From NCBI RefSeq assembly GCF_900106515.1, contig NZ_FNWF01000003.1, positions 806,001-870,000 on the forward strand: 64,000 bases of DNA. The letters run 5' to 3'. The notes beneath the pieces were generated by a model. The model searched no databases. It was not told the DNA's origin and worked only from the letters and a program-made list of their open reading frames with translations. The stretch's first letter is position 1; every line of letters begins with the position of its first letter. A program made the translations under genes and the position numbers. The stretch is from Peptoniphilus lacydonensis. GTDB taxonomy: Bacteria > Bacillota > Clostridia > Tissierellales > Peptoniphilaceae. Shown here piece by piece: positions 6,526 to 15,290 of the stretch.

Positions 6526-8392
6526 CCCCTCTGGAATTTGTGAATAGTTGTATAAATAAGCTTGCGTTTATCCTCGTCAAAGTATCTGGCATTATTTCAA
6601 CCGTATGCCATGTTCCTCTTTGGATTTTCCCACCATCATCTTTGCTTAAATAGGGTATTAAATTTACTTCAGTATCTTTGGTGTAAACCATTTGGCCATC
6701 AACCTTTAAATAACAATACCTAGCTTTGCTTCCTTCATAGATTCCATAATCTATGTCATGCTTATGGTCGGGCAAAATAAAAGTGTGCTTATGCGACTTT
6801 ATATTTAATTGGTGGGTATGTGATCTAATATTTACGCTGTGGCTGTGTTCTGGAATGTTTACACTATGATTATGAGCAGGTACATTTACTTCGTGTTCGT
6901 GGTAAGTTGTTTGATAGATTTCTATATATCCTGTTCCACCTTTTACACCTACTCTCTGCATTCCACCTTTTACATGTGTTGAACCATGAGTTGTGGTGTA
7001 ATCTCCACCACCGGACCCCGTTGAAGTATAATCTCCACCACCTGAGCCTGTTGATGTGTAATCTCCACCGCCGCTTTCTGTGGAAGTATAATCACCGCCA
7101 CCTGATTCTGTAGTAGATACATCTGCTCCACCACCTTTTGTGGCTCTTGAATATGCTCTAAATTGTTCTATCGTGTAATTTAGGATTAATTTATTTATCC
7201 TTGCCATTTCTGTAGGAATGTAAAACCTTAATGTTGCTGGATATTTAGGATCACAGTTATCTACAAAAGCCATCTGCATTAGATTGGTGGCACCTTGGCT
7301 GTAGGTGTCATTTATCCTGGCTCTTTCTTGTATTTCTGAAATTGAGCCTGTTATGTCTCTCTTTTTATTTGCTATCTCTATTTCAATATCAAATGGATTA
7401 CCTCTTAGGTCATTTTTCCTTACACTTACTATTGGGACCTTTAAATTAATATTATCTTCTGTATCTCTTATTAATACATAATCCCCTGGCATAAATTTAG
7501 GGTACTTTTTGCTGTCTTTAATTGATAAATCTACCGCTTGAATTTTATAAGATATATATGGTTCAGAAAGACCATCTAAAATTGACCTTGCATATTCCAT
7601 TAATGTAGTTGGTGATTCAAATCTTCTGTCTACTAAGATAGATTGTTTAAGTCCATACTTTCCTACATTCTTTTCTAAATAAGCCCTGCCATTATTTACT
7701 GAAGTAATATCTAGTTGATTATCTCCCTCGCCATACCCCAAAGCATAAAGTCTAGTTACAATATTTGTTGGATCCACAGTTTTTTCAATATTTTGCATAT
7801 TCTTTCGATACTGAATATCTGCCCTATAATTTTTATTTAATTTTTTTAAATTTATAGTCCACGGATATGAAGTAGTGTCCCAAGTCCATCTATAATTTTC
7901 ATTGAATGGCTTCGGAACTGAAAATAATGCTGCAAGTAAATTTTCATTCTCCCATTTATATTCGAACTGACGACTATAATCACATTCGACTAGCTGCCAT
8001 CTTTTTGTTGATTGCTTATCTAAAATGTATCTCAACACTTGCCCTGTATATACTCCTAAATTTCCTATTTGGTGGTATTTAAAAAGTACATCATCAATAA
8101 GTGTTGCTAAAACATGTTCACAGTTATATTCAATATAAGATGTTTCTTCTGTAGTCAATATTGTAGGTAATATTCTAAATAAATCTATCCTGTCATTTCC
8201 ATCAAATAATTCTACATAATTAAATGGCTGGCAGTATTTTGTCTTTGGATCATCTCTTGGCAATTTAAAGCTACAAGTCCATAATTCATTTAGTTTTAAA
8301 TCGTAACCTATTTCGTATGCATTTTCTAAAAAAGCAAGCTTATTCATTTCTGAATCATAAATTTTAATGTTATATTTTCTCACTATAACCAC
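6512..8392 (-). CDS. tail-tip / endopeptidase-type tail protein with HxH needle
   Basis: 626 residues. Residues 1-370 match the N-terminal region of phage minor structural (tail-associated lysin, Tal/gp27-like) proteins, with the typical EYNCEHVLATLIDDV and VNNGRAYLEKNVGKYGLKQSI segments. Residues about 420-466 consist of 10-residue GGGDYTST(E/G)S repeats. Residues 498-545 carry six HxH motifs (HEH, HNH, HSH, HTH, HKH, HKH) spaced exactly nine residues apart, followed by a beta-rich C-terminus ending RGGGDY. HxH repeats in phage fibre and spike tips bind iron in a trimeric needle (T4 gp37 tip, known). The same here is an inference. Confidence 0.8.
   Translation of the reverse strand: MVIVRKYNIKIYDSEMNKLAFLENAYEIGYDLKLNELWTCSFKLPRDDPKTKYCQPFNYVELFDGNDRIDLFRILPTILTTEETSYIEYNCEHVLATLIDDVLFKYHQIGNLGVYTGQVLRYILDKQSTKRWQLVECDYSRQFEYKWENENLLAALFSVPKPFNENYRWTWDTTSYPWTINLKKLNKNYRADIQYRKNMQNIEKTVDPTNIVTRLYALGYGEGDNQLDITSVNNGRAYLEKNVGKYGLKQSILVDRRFESPTTLMEYARSILDGLSEPYISYKIQAVDLSIKDSKKYPKFMPGDYVLIRDTEDNINLKVPIVSVRKNDLRGNPFDIEIEIANKKRDITGSISEIQERARINDTYSQGATNLMQMAFVDNCDPKYPATLRFYIPTEMARINKLILNYTIEQFRAYSRATKGGGADVSTTESGGGDYTSTESGGGDYTSTGSGGGDYTSTGSGGGDYTTTHGSTHVKGGMQRVGVKGGTGYIEIYQTTYHEHEVNVPAHNHSVNIPEHSHSVNIRSHTHQLNIKSHKHTFILPDHKHDIDYGIYEGSKARYCYLKVDGQMVYTKDTEVNLIPYLSKDDGGKIQRGTWHTVEIMPDTLTRINASLFIQLFTNSRGGGDY
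7000..7136 (-). repeat. 30-bp tandem repeats encoding GGGDYTST units
   Basis: Five units of about 30 bp encode GGGDYTST(E/G)S decapeptides in the tail-tip gene. Synonymous differences (CCACCACC, CCGCCGC, CCGCCACC) show that the protein repeat is older than the present DNA sequence. It is a flexible linker between the baseplate domain and the HxH needle. Confidence 0.8.
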
Positions 8393-8928
8393 CTATCTTT
8401 CCAATAGGTGTCAATGCTTACACTACCCGCTCCAACTGCATCAATTTTTATGTCATTTTCTCCTGGTAAGAAGTCAAAGAAATCACCTTCTTCTGTTAGG
8501 AGGTGTATTGCGTTTTCTCCATTAATGGTTGCTGTTAAATCGCAAGTATTTATTTCTATTTCTTGCCCTGGTCTTAATACAAATCCTTTGATTTCTATAT
8601 ATTCTTCACCTAATAGTGATCCAATTCCTTCTGCTTCAAAAGTGATTTCTGAATTTAGATCCTCAATTAAAATTATTGAAGTAGCCACTGCTGATGCATC
8701 AAAATTAATTGCTAATTCTGCAGTTTCTTTTAATTTTATTTCTAATATTGAAGTAGCTGATGCTTCATAATCAATAGTAGCTCCAACTTTTCCTAATTCT
8801 TTTTGAATTAAAATATCTTCTACTTTTGTAAAATAATTTATTTCTGAATTAGCTGTTAAGGTTATGTTATTGTTACTTTTAATATTGAATTTTCCAATAT
8901 TAAATTTTCCTGTGTTATATGCTCCCAT
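8383..8928 (-). CDS. phage tail structural protein, distal-tail-like
   Basis: 181 residues starting MGAYNTGKFNIGKFN. The protein is almost entirely short beta-strand segments with many E/I/T residues, and the last ~60 residues (GFVLRPGQEIEINTCDLTATINGE) resemble the C-terminal jelly-roll part of Siphovirus-type distal tail components. It lies between a tail-fibre-type protein and the tail tip and overlaps the next gene by 10 nt. A baseplate or tail-tip accessory role is likely, but the assignment rests on composition and position. Confidence 0.55.
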   Translation of the reverse strand: MGAYNTGKFNIGKFNIKSNNNITLTANSEINYFTKVEDILIQKELGKVGATIDYEASATSILEIKLKETAELAINFDASAVATSIILIEDLNSEITFEAEGIGSLLGEEYIEIKGFVLRPGQEIEINTCDLTATINGENAIHLLTEEGDFFDFLPGENDIKIDAVGAGSVSIDTYWKDRWL

Positions 8929-8941
8929 TTGAGCACCGCCT

Positions 8942-9340
8942 TTATCCTACTGAAACGGACAAATTGCCGACTTCAATAATAAATTTATTACCTTCTGTAA
9001 TTTCTATTGGTCTATTGAAAGCTCCATAAACTATAAGATTTCCACCATCTTTAGCATCTTTTATTCCAAAATAAGCAACTTCACCCCATCCATTAGTTGA
9101 TGTAGGGAATTCAATCCTTTCTGTATTAGTAGATACTGCCCTATCAGACTGTTGTGTTGGTTGTCCAAAGTTAATAGGTTGCCTTGCATATCCGCCGCCC
9201 ACTACTTCAGCTCCTGTATCTCCATCTGTGGGATTAGTCTTATATAATGCTATAAATAATTGTGTAGGCCTTGCTACTGTTTGACCTCTTAAAAAATAAT
9301 TTATAGTCGCATCTTCCAAATAGTTACTTGCTTTACTCAT
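8942..9340 (-). CDS. phage tail fibre-like minor structural protein
   Basis: 132 residues. The sequence MSKASNYLEDATINYFLRG followed by PTQLFIALYKTNPTDGDTGAEV and a conserved GYARQPINF segment is typical of small tail-fibre proteins found next to Dit in Firmicutes siphophages. They are thought to decorate the baseplate. It ends with a beta-rich segment (NKFIIEVGNLSVSVG). Its start overlaps the stop of the Dit gene, so translation is coupled. Confidence 0.7.
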   Translation of the reverse strand: MSKASNYLEDATINYFLRGQTVARPTQLFIALYKTNPTDGDTGAEVVGGGYARQPINFGQPTQQSDRAVSTNTERIEFPTSTNGWGEVAYFGIKDAKDGGNLIVYGAFNRPIEITEGNKFIIEVGNLSVSVG

Positions 9341-9885
9341 TAAATTACCACCTTTCTAGTTATTCTTAGTGATGTAATATTACTTTTCCCAGTATTTTTT
9401 ATAATGAAAGTTCCGCATGTTTTAACATTGCCTTTGTTTTCTATGCTTATATTTGTTGTTTTACTTCCTGACTTTAAAATTCGATTTAGATCCCTTGAAA
9501 CTGCAAATGGCTGGCACTCAAATTCTATGGATATAGTTCCTCTTGGTTGCAATTCTAGTTGCTCAATTCCAATAGCACTATAGACTGATGCTTCATAAGC
9601 TTTTTCTTTTTCATCATCAAATATTAAAAGACCGCTTCCTGTAAGCCATCCTGCCAAATCCCTTATTTTATATCTAAGCTCTTCAAACTTATCTATATAA
9701 AGAACTCCAATAATACCTGTTATATGCCTTTTTTCATATTCTTGGGATTCAAGCTCCAAAGTTCCTGACCTACCTAAAATTGTGAATTCTTTTCTTCGCC
9801 TTTCTGGGAGGACTGTCCTATCAACCGACCTAAATCCTATGTTAAATTCTGACGAGTGCCTGCCTTTAAAATTAAAACCTATCAT
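9340..9885 (-). CDS. distal tail protein (Dit)
   Basis: 181 residues matching the Siphovirus-type tail component family. It starts MIGFNFKGRHSSEFNIGF, followed by VLPERRRKEFTILGRSG and a LAGWLTGSGLLIFDDE segment. Dit hexamers form the hub between the tail tube and the baseplate. It sits directly after the tape measure gene (overlap 4 nt), the invariant order in this phage group. The C-terminal ~40 residues (NKGNVKTCGTFIIKNTG) fit the galectin-like fold of the family. Confidence 0.88.
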   Translation of the reverse strand: MIGFNFKGRHSSEFNIGFRSVDRTVLPERRRKEFTILGRSGTLELESQEYEKRHITGIIGVLYIDKFEELRYKIRDLAGWLTGSGLLIFDDEKEKAYEASVYSAIGIEQLELQPRGTISIEFECQPFAVSRDLNRILKSGSKTTNISIENKGNVKTCGTFIIKNTGKSNITSLRITRKVVI

Positions 9886-12866
9886 ATTGTAGCAAGCCCC
9901 CTTCCTCTATTATTTCTTTTTTCTAGCTTATAAAGTTCTTCAGCAATTCTCTTGATGTCATTATCATTCCTTACATTCATTTCTTTAATTATTATTTGTC
10001 TTCCTGATCCTTCAGAATTTTCATTAATTACATCTGCAACTATCTTCTTCAAGTCGTCTAAGGCTCCTACAAACTCGGGTCTTTTTTCTCCAACACCTAT
10101 TACTGATGGGCTCTTAAAAATACCACCCTTGTCATACCATTTAACACTAAAGTGTGGAACTGATGGAGGGTTTAAACTAAATTTACCTGTAACATTAAAT
10201 TCAGGCAATTTAATTTTTGGGAATGGTAATGTAACATTCAATAAAGACTTCATTCTTTCTACTGCTTTACCGACCAAATCTCTAGCTTGGTTTATAGGCT
10301 TTTCTATTGCTTGTTTTACTGCATTCCATGTTGATGTTGTAGCACTTTTTATTCCGTTCCAAACCTCTGTAATTTTGGTTTTTATTGCGTTAAATGTTTC
10401 AGTAGCTGTTGATTTAATTCCATTCCAAACCTCCGACAAACTACTCTTTATCCCATTCCAAATTTCAGTAGTCTTTGATTTTGCATCATTCCATACTTCG
10501 GTTATTTTTGTTTTCACTGCATTAAATATTTCAGTTGCCTTGGTTTTTAATGATTCCCAAATTGGTAATAATGCAGATTTAATTCCATTCCATATTTCGG
10601 TTGTTTTAGATTTAATCCCATTCCATACTTCCGTAATCTTGGCTTTAATAGCATTAAATACTTCTGTAGCTTTGGATTTTAAAGCTTCCCAAATTGGTAG
10701 GATTACACCCTTTATTGCGTTCCATGTTGCTACTGCATTAGACTTTATGCCTTCCCATATTCCTTTAAAGAAAGTTACTAGACCATCAAATATTGTCTTT
10801 GCTGTCTCTATAAAAACTTGCCATGCAAGTATGATAGGTGTTGAAATTGCAATCCAAGCTACATTAAATACTTCCTTGATTGCTTCCCAAATGAATTCAA
10901 AAACTGTGACTAGGCCTCCCCATATTGGCTGCACTCCTGCTATAAAGCTTTGCCATAATTCGCTTAAAGTTGTCGTTATTGTCATCCATGTTGTAGACCA
11001 TACCTCGCTTACACTAACCCATAAGTTAGAAAGAAATTGAGTTATACCTTGCCAAATGATGCTTGCTGATTCTTTTATGCTATTCCATGTATTAATTAAA
11101 AATTCTTTAATTGTGCTCCAGTTTTGTATAATCAAAGGAATTAGAATTGTTGCAACTGCTGTAATTATTGCTACTAATGGATGTGCTTGGATTAACCCTA
11201 ACAACCCTAAAAATGCTGTTTTAATTACACCAAATACTTTTGCAAGCCCCAGCATTGCTGGAGTTGCCCCTGCTGTAGCTCCGCCCATAGCTGCTAAAGC
11301 TCCACTAACTGTGCCTATTACTGTTGCTACTTTCGATATTATTATTAATACTGGACCAATTGCCGCTGCAAAGGCCGCTACTGCAACACCAATTTTTACA
11401 AGTACAGGGTCAGCTTCTGCAATTTTATCTGCTAAATTTCCTATGCCATCTACAAGTTTTTCTATATGTGGCATTAATACTGTGCCTATTGTTATTCCAG
11501 CATCTGTCAACTTGTTCTTGAACATATCCATCTTGCCACCAAAGGATTCGTATCTTTTTTCTGCTTCTGCTGATAATGCTGTGTTGTCTCTAAAAGCATT
11601 GTTTGCTATATCAAAAGCTGATCCTAAAAGATCTCCTGCTCCAGCAAGCCTTGTAAGTGTGTCAGTTTCTCTTAGCCCTGTAATCCCTAGCTCTTTTAAA
11701 ACTGAATTTACATCTCCACCGCTTGCTTGTATGTCTTTTAATCCTGAAATAAAACTTGTTAGGGCTTCTGTTGGCCTGCTTTTCCAAGCTTCGGCAAATT
11801 GATTTGCACTCATGCCTGCTACCTGAGCATACCCTTTAAGCTTATCTCCGCCTGATAGAACTTCTGTGTTAATCTTTTTTAGAGTTGTTGACATAGCACT
11901 TCCGCCTGCTTCAGCTTCTATTCCTACTGAAGACATAGCTGCTGCAAGACCCATTATTTCGGCTTCAGTTAATCCTACTTGATTTCCTGTTCCTGCTAAT
12001 CTAGTTCCCATAGAAACAATATCTTTTTCTGTAGTAGCCATGTTATTTCCTAGGTCTACAACTACTGAACCTAATTTATCAAATTCTGTTTGTGGCATTT
12101 GCGTAATGTTTGCAAATTTAGCAAAGGATGTAGCCGCTTCATCTGCAGTTAGGTTTGTGGTTTCTCCTAGGTCAATCATTGTTTTAGTGAACCCTAGTAT
12201 ATTTTCTTTTTCTATTCCAAGTTGCCCTGCTGCTTCTGCTACACCTGCAATTTCTACTGCTGATGCTGGCATCTCTTTAGCCATATCTCTTATACTATTT
12301 GACATAGCTTCAAACTCTTGATCAGTCATATCCACCGTTTTTGAGACTCCTACCATGGCTGTATCAAAGTCAGCTGCAAATTTTGTAACAACACCTGCTC
12401 CTGCTACTAATGGTGCAGTAATTGTTTTTGTCATTGTGCTTCCAATTTTGCCAGTAGTTTCACCAATTTTCATTGATGCATCTCTAATTCCTAGAAGTGT
12501 TTGATTTGTTTTATTAGCTTGTGCTTCTAGTGACTTTAACTGGTTTTCCGTCTTCATTATTTCCCTTGTCAATGCATCATATTGAGCTTGTGAAATATCT
12601 CCACGGGCAAGTGCAGCACTCGCTTGTTCCTGTGCTATCTTTAATGTTTCAAGCTTCTTTTTGGTGTTCTCTATGGATTCTGCAAGTACTCTTTGTTTTT
12701 GAGTTGCAAGCTCCGCATTCCCTGGATTGAATTTCATTGATGTTCCAATATCTTTTAGTTGTTTTCCTAGGTCTCTTGCACTGGAATTTACACCTTTCAA
12801 GGCTTTTTCTAGCTTGGTTGTATCTCCACCAATCTCTATAGTTATGCCTTTTATGTTCCCTGCCAT
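9882..12866 (-). CDS. tail tape measure protein
   Basis: 994 residues. The N-terminal ~130 residues are coiled coil (ISQAQYDALTREIMKTENQL). Residues about 150-420 match the TP901-type tape measure core (FAADFDTAMVGVSKTVDMTD, GQLGIEKENILGFTKTM). Hydrophobic helices lie near 485-590, and residues about 590-850 are an array of 11-residue EVWNGIKSKTT / EIWNGIKSA type repeats. The protein sets tail length, and by the usual 1.5 Angstrom per residue the tail would be roughly 150 nm (inference). The ATG follows a strong GGGGGTGAGG ribosome binding site. Confidence 0.95.
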   Translation of the reverse strand: MAGNIKGITIEIGGDTTKLEKALKGVNSSARDLGKQLKDIGTSMKFNPGNAELATQKQRVLAESIENTKKKLETLKIAQEQASAALARGDISQAQYDALTREIMKTENQLKSLEAQANKTNQTLLGIRDASMKIGETTGKIGSTMTKTITAPLVAGAGVVTKFAADFDTAMVGVSKTVDMTDQEFEAMSNSIRDMAKEMPASAVEIAGVAEAAGQLGIEKENILGFTKTMIDLGETTNLTADEAATSFAKFANITQMPQTEFDKLGSVVVDLGNNMATTEKDIVSMGTRLAGTGNQVGLTEAEIMGLAAAMSSVGIEAEAGGSAMSTTLKKINTEVLSGGDKLKGYAQVAGMSANQFAEAWKSRPTEALTSFISGLKDIQASGGDVNSVLKELGITGLRETDTLTRLAGAGDLLGSAFDIANNAFRDNTALSAEAEKRYESFGGKMDMFKNKLTDAGITIGTVLMPHIEKLVDGIGNLADKIAEADPVLVKIGVAVAAFAAAIGPVLIIISKVATVIGTVSGALAAMGGATAGATPAMLGLAKVFGVIKTAFLGLLGLIQAHPLVAIITAVATILIPLIIQNWSTIKEFLINTWNSIKESASIIWQGITQFLSNLWVSVSEVWSTTWMTITTTLSELWQSFIAGVQPIWGGLVTVFEFIWEAIKEVFNVAWIAISTPIILAWQVFIETAKTIFDGLVTFFKGIWEGIKSNAVATWNAIKGVILPIWEALKSKATEVFNAIKAKITEVWNGIKSKTTEIWNGIKSALLPIWESLKTKATEIFNAVKTKITEVWNDAKSKTTEIWNGIKSSLSEVWNGIKSTATETFNAIKTKITEVWNGIKSATTSTWNAVKQAIEKPINQARDLVGKAVERMKSLLNVTLPFPKIKLPEFNVTGKFSLNPPSVPHFSVKWYDKGGIFKSPSVIGVGEKRPEFVGALDDLKKIVADVINENSEGSGRQIIIKEMNVRNDNDIKRIAEELYKLEKRNNRGRGLATI

Positions 12867-12878
12867 ATCCTCACCCCC

Positions 12879-13495
12879 TTAAAAACTATCAAAATCTTTT
12901 TGGCTGGCCTTTCTTACCTTGTCTTTGTCTTCATCTTCTTCAATATAATGGGCATTATTATAGGAGATGCAGTAATCTACCACATCTCCTATTGTCATGC
13001 TTTTAAAATCTGATAAGTTTAGCCCTCTTGTAAGGGCTCCTGCCATCAATTCTGAAAAGTCTACTGGTTTTCCTTTTCCGTCTTCGGGATCTTTACTATG
13101 TCCTCTAATTTTTTTTTACTAATTAGAGAAGGTAAAATTATTTCCCATAATTCTTTTAAAATATCAATTACTGGAAATTCGTTGAACTGGCTATACCATT
13201 TTATTGGCTCATCAATTTCTGGATCTGCCATCTTGGCAAGAGACCAAATAAAATTATTTACATCTACCATTTCTAGGCTGTAAATATTTTCTAATACTTC
13301 TCCAATAGTTGATGGCACTATTGCTTCTTGATTTGCCTTAGTATATAAATCATCTAGCCCTTTTAAAGCTTCTGAAACTAATGGCATTATTACAGTTAAA
13401 ATATCGTATCCAAATTGATTTTTAAAAATATTGGCAAAATAAGCATTAGTTGAAAACTTTACTTCTTTGCCATCAATATTTATTGTTTTAATCAT
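12879..13495 (-). CDS. tail assembly chaperone, -1 frameshift fusion product
   Basis: The zero-frame protein reads up to AAA AAA AAA (codons 127-129). A -1 slip on this A9 tract (13117-13109) opens a frame with no stop down to TAA at 12879-12881, adding about 76 residues: IRGHSKDPEDGKGKPVDF, then SELMAGALTRGLNLSDF and a charged end KASQKDFDSF. The total is about 205 residues. This reproduces the gpG/gpGT arrangement of lambda, where the fusion recruits the tape measure and tail tube subunits (known). The extension would otherwise be a noncoding 180 bp in a packed operon. The slip efficiency and exact slip codon are inferred. Confidence 0.8.
13061..13495 (-). CDS. tail assembly chaperone, zero-frame product
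   Basis: 144 residues (MIKTINIDGKEVKFSTNAYF...), mostly helical. It is located between the major tail protein and the tape measure, the fixed position of the gpG-type tail chaperone. The last 15 residues (LEDIVKIPKTEKENQ) follow the slippery A9 run and are replaced in the frameshift product. The start ATG overlaps the stop of the tail protein gene by one base. Confidence 0.82.
   Translation of the reverse strand: MIKTINIDGKEVKFSTNAYFANIFKNQFGYDILTVIMPLVSEALKGLDDLYTKANQEAIVPSTIGEVLENIYSLEMVDVNNFIWSLAKMADPEIDEPIKWYSQFNEFPVIDILKELWEIILPSLISKKKLEDIVKIPKTEKENQ
13109..13117 (-). promoter_or_regulatory. -1 ribosomal frameshift slippery site
   Basis: Nine consecutive A on the coding strand, read as AAA AAA AAA followed by TTA. 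They give an A-AAA-AAA heptamer that allows tandem slippage into the -1 frame of the downstream chaperone extension. No strong pseudoknot is obvious by eye immediately downstream. Confidence 0.7.
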
Positions 13496-14070
13496 TATGC
13501 TTCAGCCCCTGTTTCTGGTGTTACCTTGTAAGGAGTTGTGAAGAATGTATCATATCCTGTTTGTCCTTTTTCTAATCTTGCTTTTACATATCCTGTATCA
13601 GCTGCAGGTGCTGTTGTAATGTTAATAGTATCTGTTTGAGGTTCTGTTTTATCTTCTGTAGTTGCACCTTCGATATTTGGTCTTGAAGAAGAGCAGTTAT
13701 AAAATAAATGTCTTGTTTGTGTAACATCTCCATCAAATTCAAAAGCCATTGCATAATTCTTTGCTTTGCTTGAATTTGATTCAACTACAGCTCCGTTTTT
13801 ATCTTTCAAATATCCGAGTATTTGGACTTCAAATTCTTCTGGGATCAATGCAATTTCTAATTCACCTTCATATCCATTGTTAGAATATTGATTCCAATAG
13901 ATCATGTCATCTGCGTAAAATGGATTGCTATCACCTGATGCTTCTAGTGATAATGAAACAGCTCCTGGAACTCTTATTACTTCTCCATAAGTTACTTTTT
14001 CTGATGTCGCTTCTGTAATTGGCCATACATATACATTTTTTAGACCAAACTTAACTTTATTTTTTGCCAT
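13495..14070 (-). CDS. major tail tube protein (phi13 family)
   Basis: 191 residues. It begins MAKNKVKFGLKNVYVWPITE and contains the family features VPGAVSLSLEASGDSNPFYADD and YEGELEIALIPEEFEVQILGY, followed by AMAFEFDGDVTQTRHLFYNC. It forms the stacked hexameric tube of the non-contractile tail. The last 50 residues (TEDKTEPQTDTINITTAPA) form a polar extension. It is followed directly by the tail chaperone gene, as expected. Confidence 0.92.
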   Translation of the reverse strand: MAKNKVKFGLKNVYVWPITEATSEKVTYGEVIRVPGAVSLSLEASGDSNPFYADDMIYWNQYSNNGYEGELEIALIPEEFEVQILGYLKDKNGAVVESNSSKAKNYAMAFEFDGDVTQTRHLFYNCSSSRPNIEGATTEDKTEPQTDTINITTAPAADTGYVKARLEKGQTGYDTFFTTPYKVTPETGAEA

Positions 14071-14072
14071 TA

Positions 14073-14384
14073 TTATTTACCTCCTAAGTAATAGTAAATT
14101 ACAAAAATATTTTCACTTGGAATATAAACATCTTCAGACTTATCCCAAATTATTTCATTTTCATTTAGTAATTCTTCTATTTCTCTTTCTTTGCGTTCGT
14201 TTTTATCTTTGAAATAAAATTCTAAGCTGTAGTTATAGCTTGAATTGTAGACTGTGTTATCTGCTGTAAAATTAGAAGAGCCATCTCCTCTATAAATTAA
14301 AAATGGAGGTTTGACTCTTTTATTAAACTTAAAATATGCAATTGGCATATTTAATTTTTTTAGTATATCAAGAGGATTCCTCAA
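14073..14384 (-). CDS. tail terminator / head-tail joining protein
   Basis: 103 residues, starting with TTG (LRNPLDILKK...). No close ribosome binding site other than a G5 run about 11 nt upstream is present, and it overlaps the preceding gene. The sequence contains PPFLIYRGDGSSNFTADN and a C-terminal beta-hairpin SENIFVIYYYLGGK. Size, fold-like pattern and place just before the major tail protein fit the tail terminator (gpU-like) of siphophages. The assignment is mainly positional. Confidence 0.6.
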   Translation of the reverse strand: MRNPLDILKKLNMPIAYFKFNKRVKPPFLIYRGDGSSNFTADNTVYNSSYNYSLEFYFKDKNERKEREIEELLNENEIIWDKSEDVYIPSENIFVIYYYLGGK

Positions 14385-14736
14385 TTGCTTTCTTTACCCC
14401 CTCTTCATATTTTTTTATGGTTTTCTGTTCAACTGGTTTTATATGAGGAAATGCCCTAGTTCTTCCACCTTGCCATAGTGCATGGCCACGCTCCAATAAG
14501 TGAGTAAGCTGACCCTTGGTATTATGAATAATAATTTTATTCCCTTCTTTTTTACCTTTCCATGCTCTTGCATACTTACCACTTTTTTTAGGGCTTGTAC
14601 TTTTTAATTCCTCAATAGCTTCTTCAGATACTTCTTCTGTAAGCTTTTTTACTTTATCTTTAACATCTTGAGTGTACTCTGTTAGATAATCTCCTATTGC
14701 TGATTCCAACTCATCAGCTGATACTTTAGTCGACAA
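14368..14736 (-). CDS. HK97 gp10-like tail completion protein
   Basis: About 122 residues. It has a long helical N-terminus (SADELESAIGDYLTEYTQDVK), then the typical SPKKSGKYARAWKGKK and LLERGHALWQGGRTRAFPHI segments of the HK97-gp10 family, which joins the head connector to the tail. Two starts are possible: GTG at 14745 without a ribosome binding site, and TTG at 14736 preceded by AGGTGAT at normal spacing. I chose the latter. It overlaps both neighbours. Confidence 0.82.
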   Translation of the reverse strand: MSTKVSADELESAIGDYLTEYTQDVKDKVKKLTEEVSEEAIEELKSTSPKKSGKYARAWKGKKEGNKIIIHNTKGQLTHLLERGHALWQGGRTRAFPHIKPVEQKTIKKYEEGVKKAIEESS

Positions 14737-15031
14737 TTTTATCACCTAGAACAATCTCTAATAAATTACCTTTTAGGTAAGTTCTTAAAATGTAATATTC
14801 TATGCCTTTGTAGATTGCTTTTTCTTCTCCGTCATACTCCATGGCATGAATACTTATCTTTGCCTGTGGTTTAAGACCAATGTTGGCTGCTTGATAAAAT
14901 TCTTGTGAATAAACATCTAGCCTATTGCATAAGATTTCTCTTTCTGATGTTTCTATGATTGGATTCCCAAATTCATCAATTCCTTTAATATCTTCTTTTA
15001 TCAAAGTAACTGCATCTTTAAACGTGTCCAT
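14726..15031 (-). CDS. head closure / head-tail adaptor protein
   Basis: 101 residues from ATG 15031, preceded by AGGTGG. An in-frame GTG nine bases upstream is less likely. The beta-rich sequence MDTFKDAVTLIKEDIKG, ILCNRLDVYSQEFYQAANIGLKP and KAIYKGIEYYILRTYLKGN matches phage head-tail adaptors (SPP1 gp16-like stopper). It lies between the connector and the gp10-like gene, the standard order. Confidence 0.75.
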   Translation of the reverse strand: MDTFKDAVTLIKEDIKGIDEFGNPIIETSEREILCNRLDVYSQEFYQAANIGLKPQAKISIHAMEYDGEEKAIYKGIEYYILRTYLKGNLLEIVLGDKIVD

Positions 15032-15290
15032 CTTTGCCACCTACCATTAGATTCCTCAATCTCCAATAGAGCCTTTCTGGCATAGCCTTATCTTCGCCTT
15101 TGGATTCATATCTCCAAGCTACGAGGTCTACTATAAAAAGTAAATGATCTGGATTCTCTACATTTAATTTTATTCCCTGAATCTTCTCCAATTCTTTTAG
15201 TGTGCCTTTTATTATGGCTAAGATGTAATCATCTCTGTTATTTATCGTTATCCCTAGCTGATTTTTTACTAGCTTTAATACTTGATCCAT
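15018..15290 (-). CDS. head-tail connector (gp6-like)
   Basis: 90 all-helical residues: MDQVLKLVKNQLGI, DDYILAIIKGTLKELEKIQG, LFIVDLVAWRYESKGEDKAMPERLYWRLRNLM. This pattern is typical of the HK97 gp6/SPP1 gp15 adaptor family that sits below the portal. Good RBS GAGGTGG. It overlaps the next gene by 14 nt. Confidence 0.8.
   Translation of the reverse strand: MDQVLKLVKNQLGITINNRDDYILAIIKGTLKELEKIQGIKLNVENPDHLLFIVDLVAWRYESKGEDKAMPERLYWRLRNLMVGGKDGHV

Noticed and set aside
9952-11802. Long plus-strand open frames of 362 and 248 codons
   Set aside because: They are antisense to the tape measure gene. Its repeated EVWNGIKSK codons leave the opposite strand free of stops. No ribosome binding site and unnatural composition.
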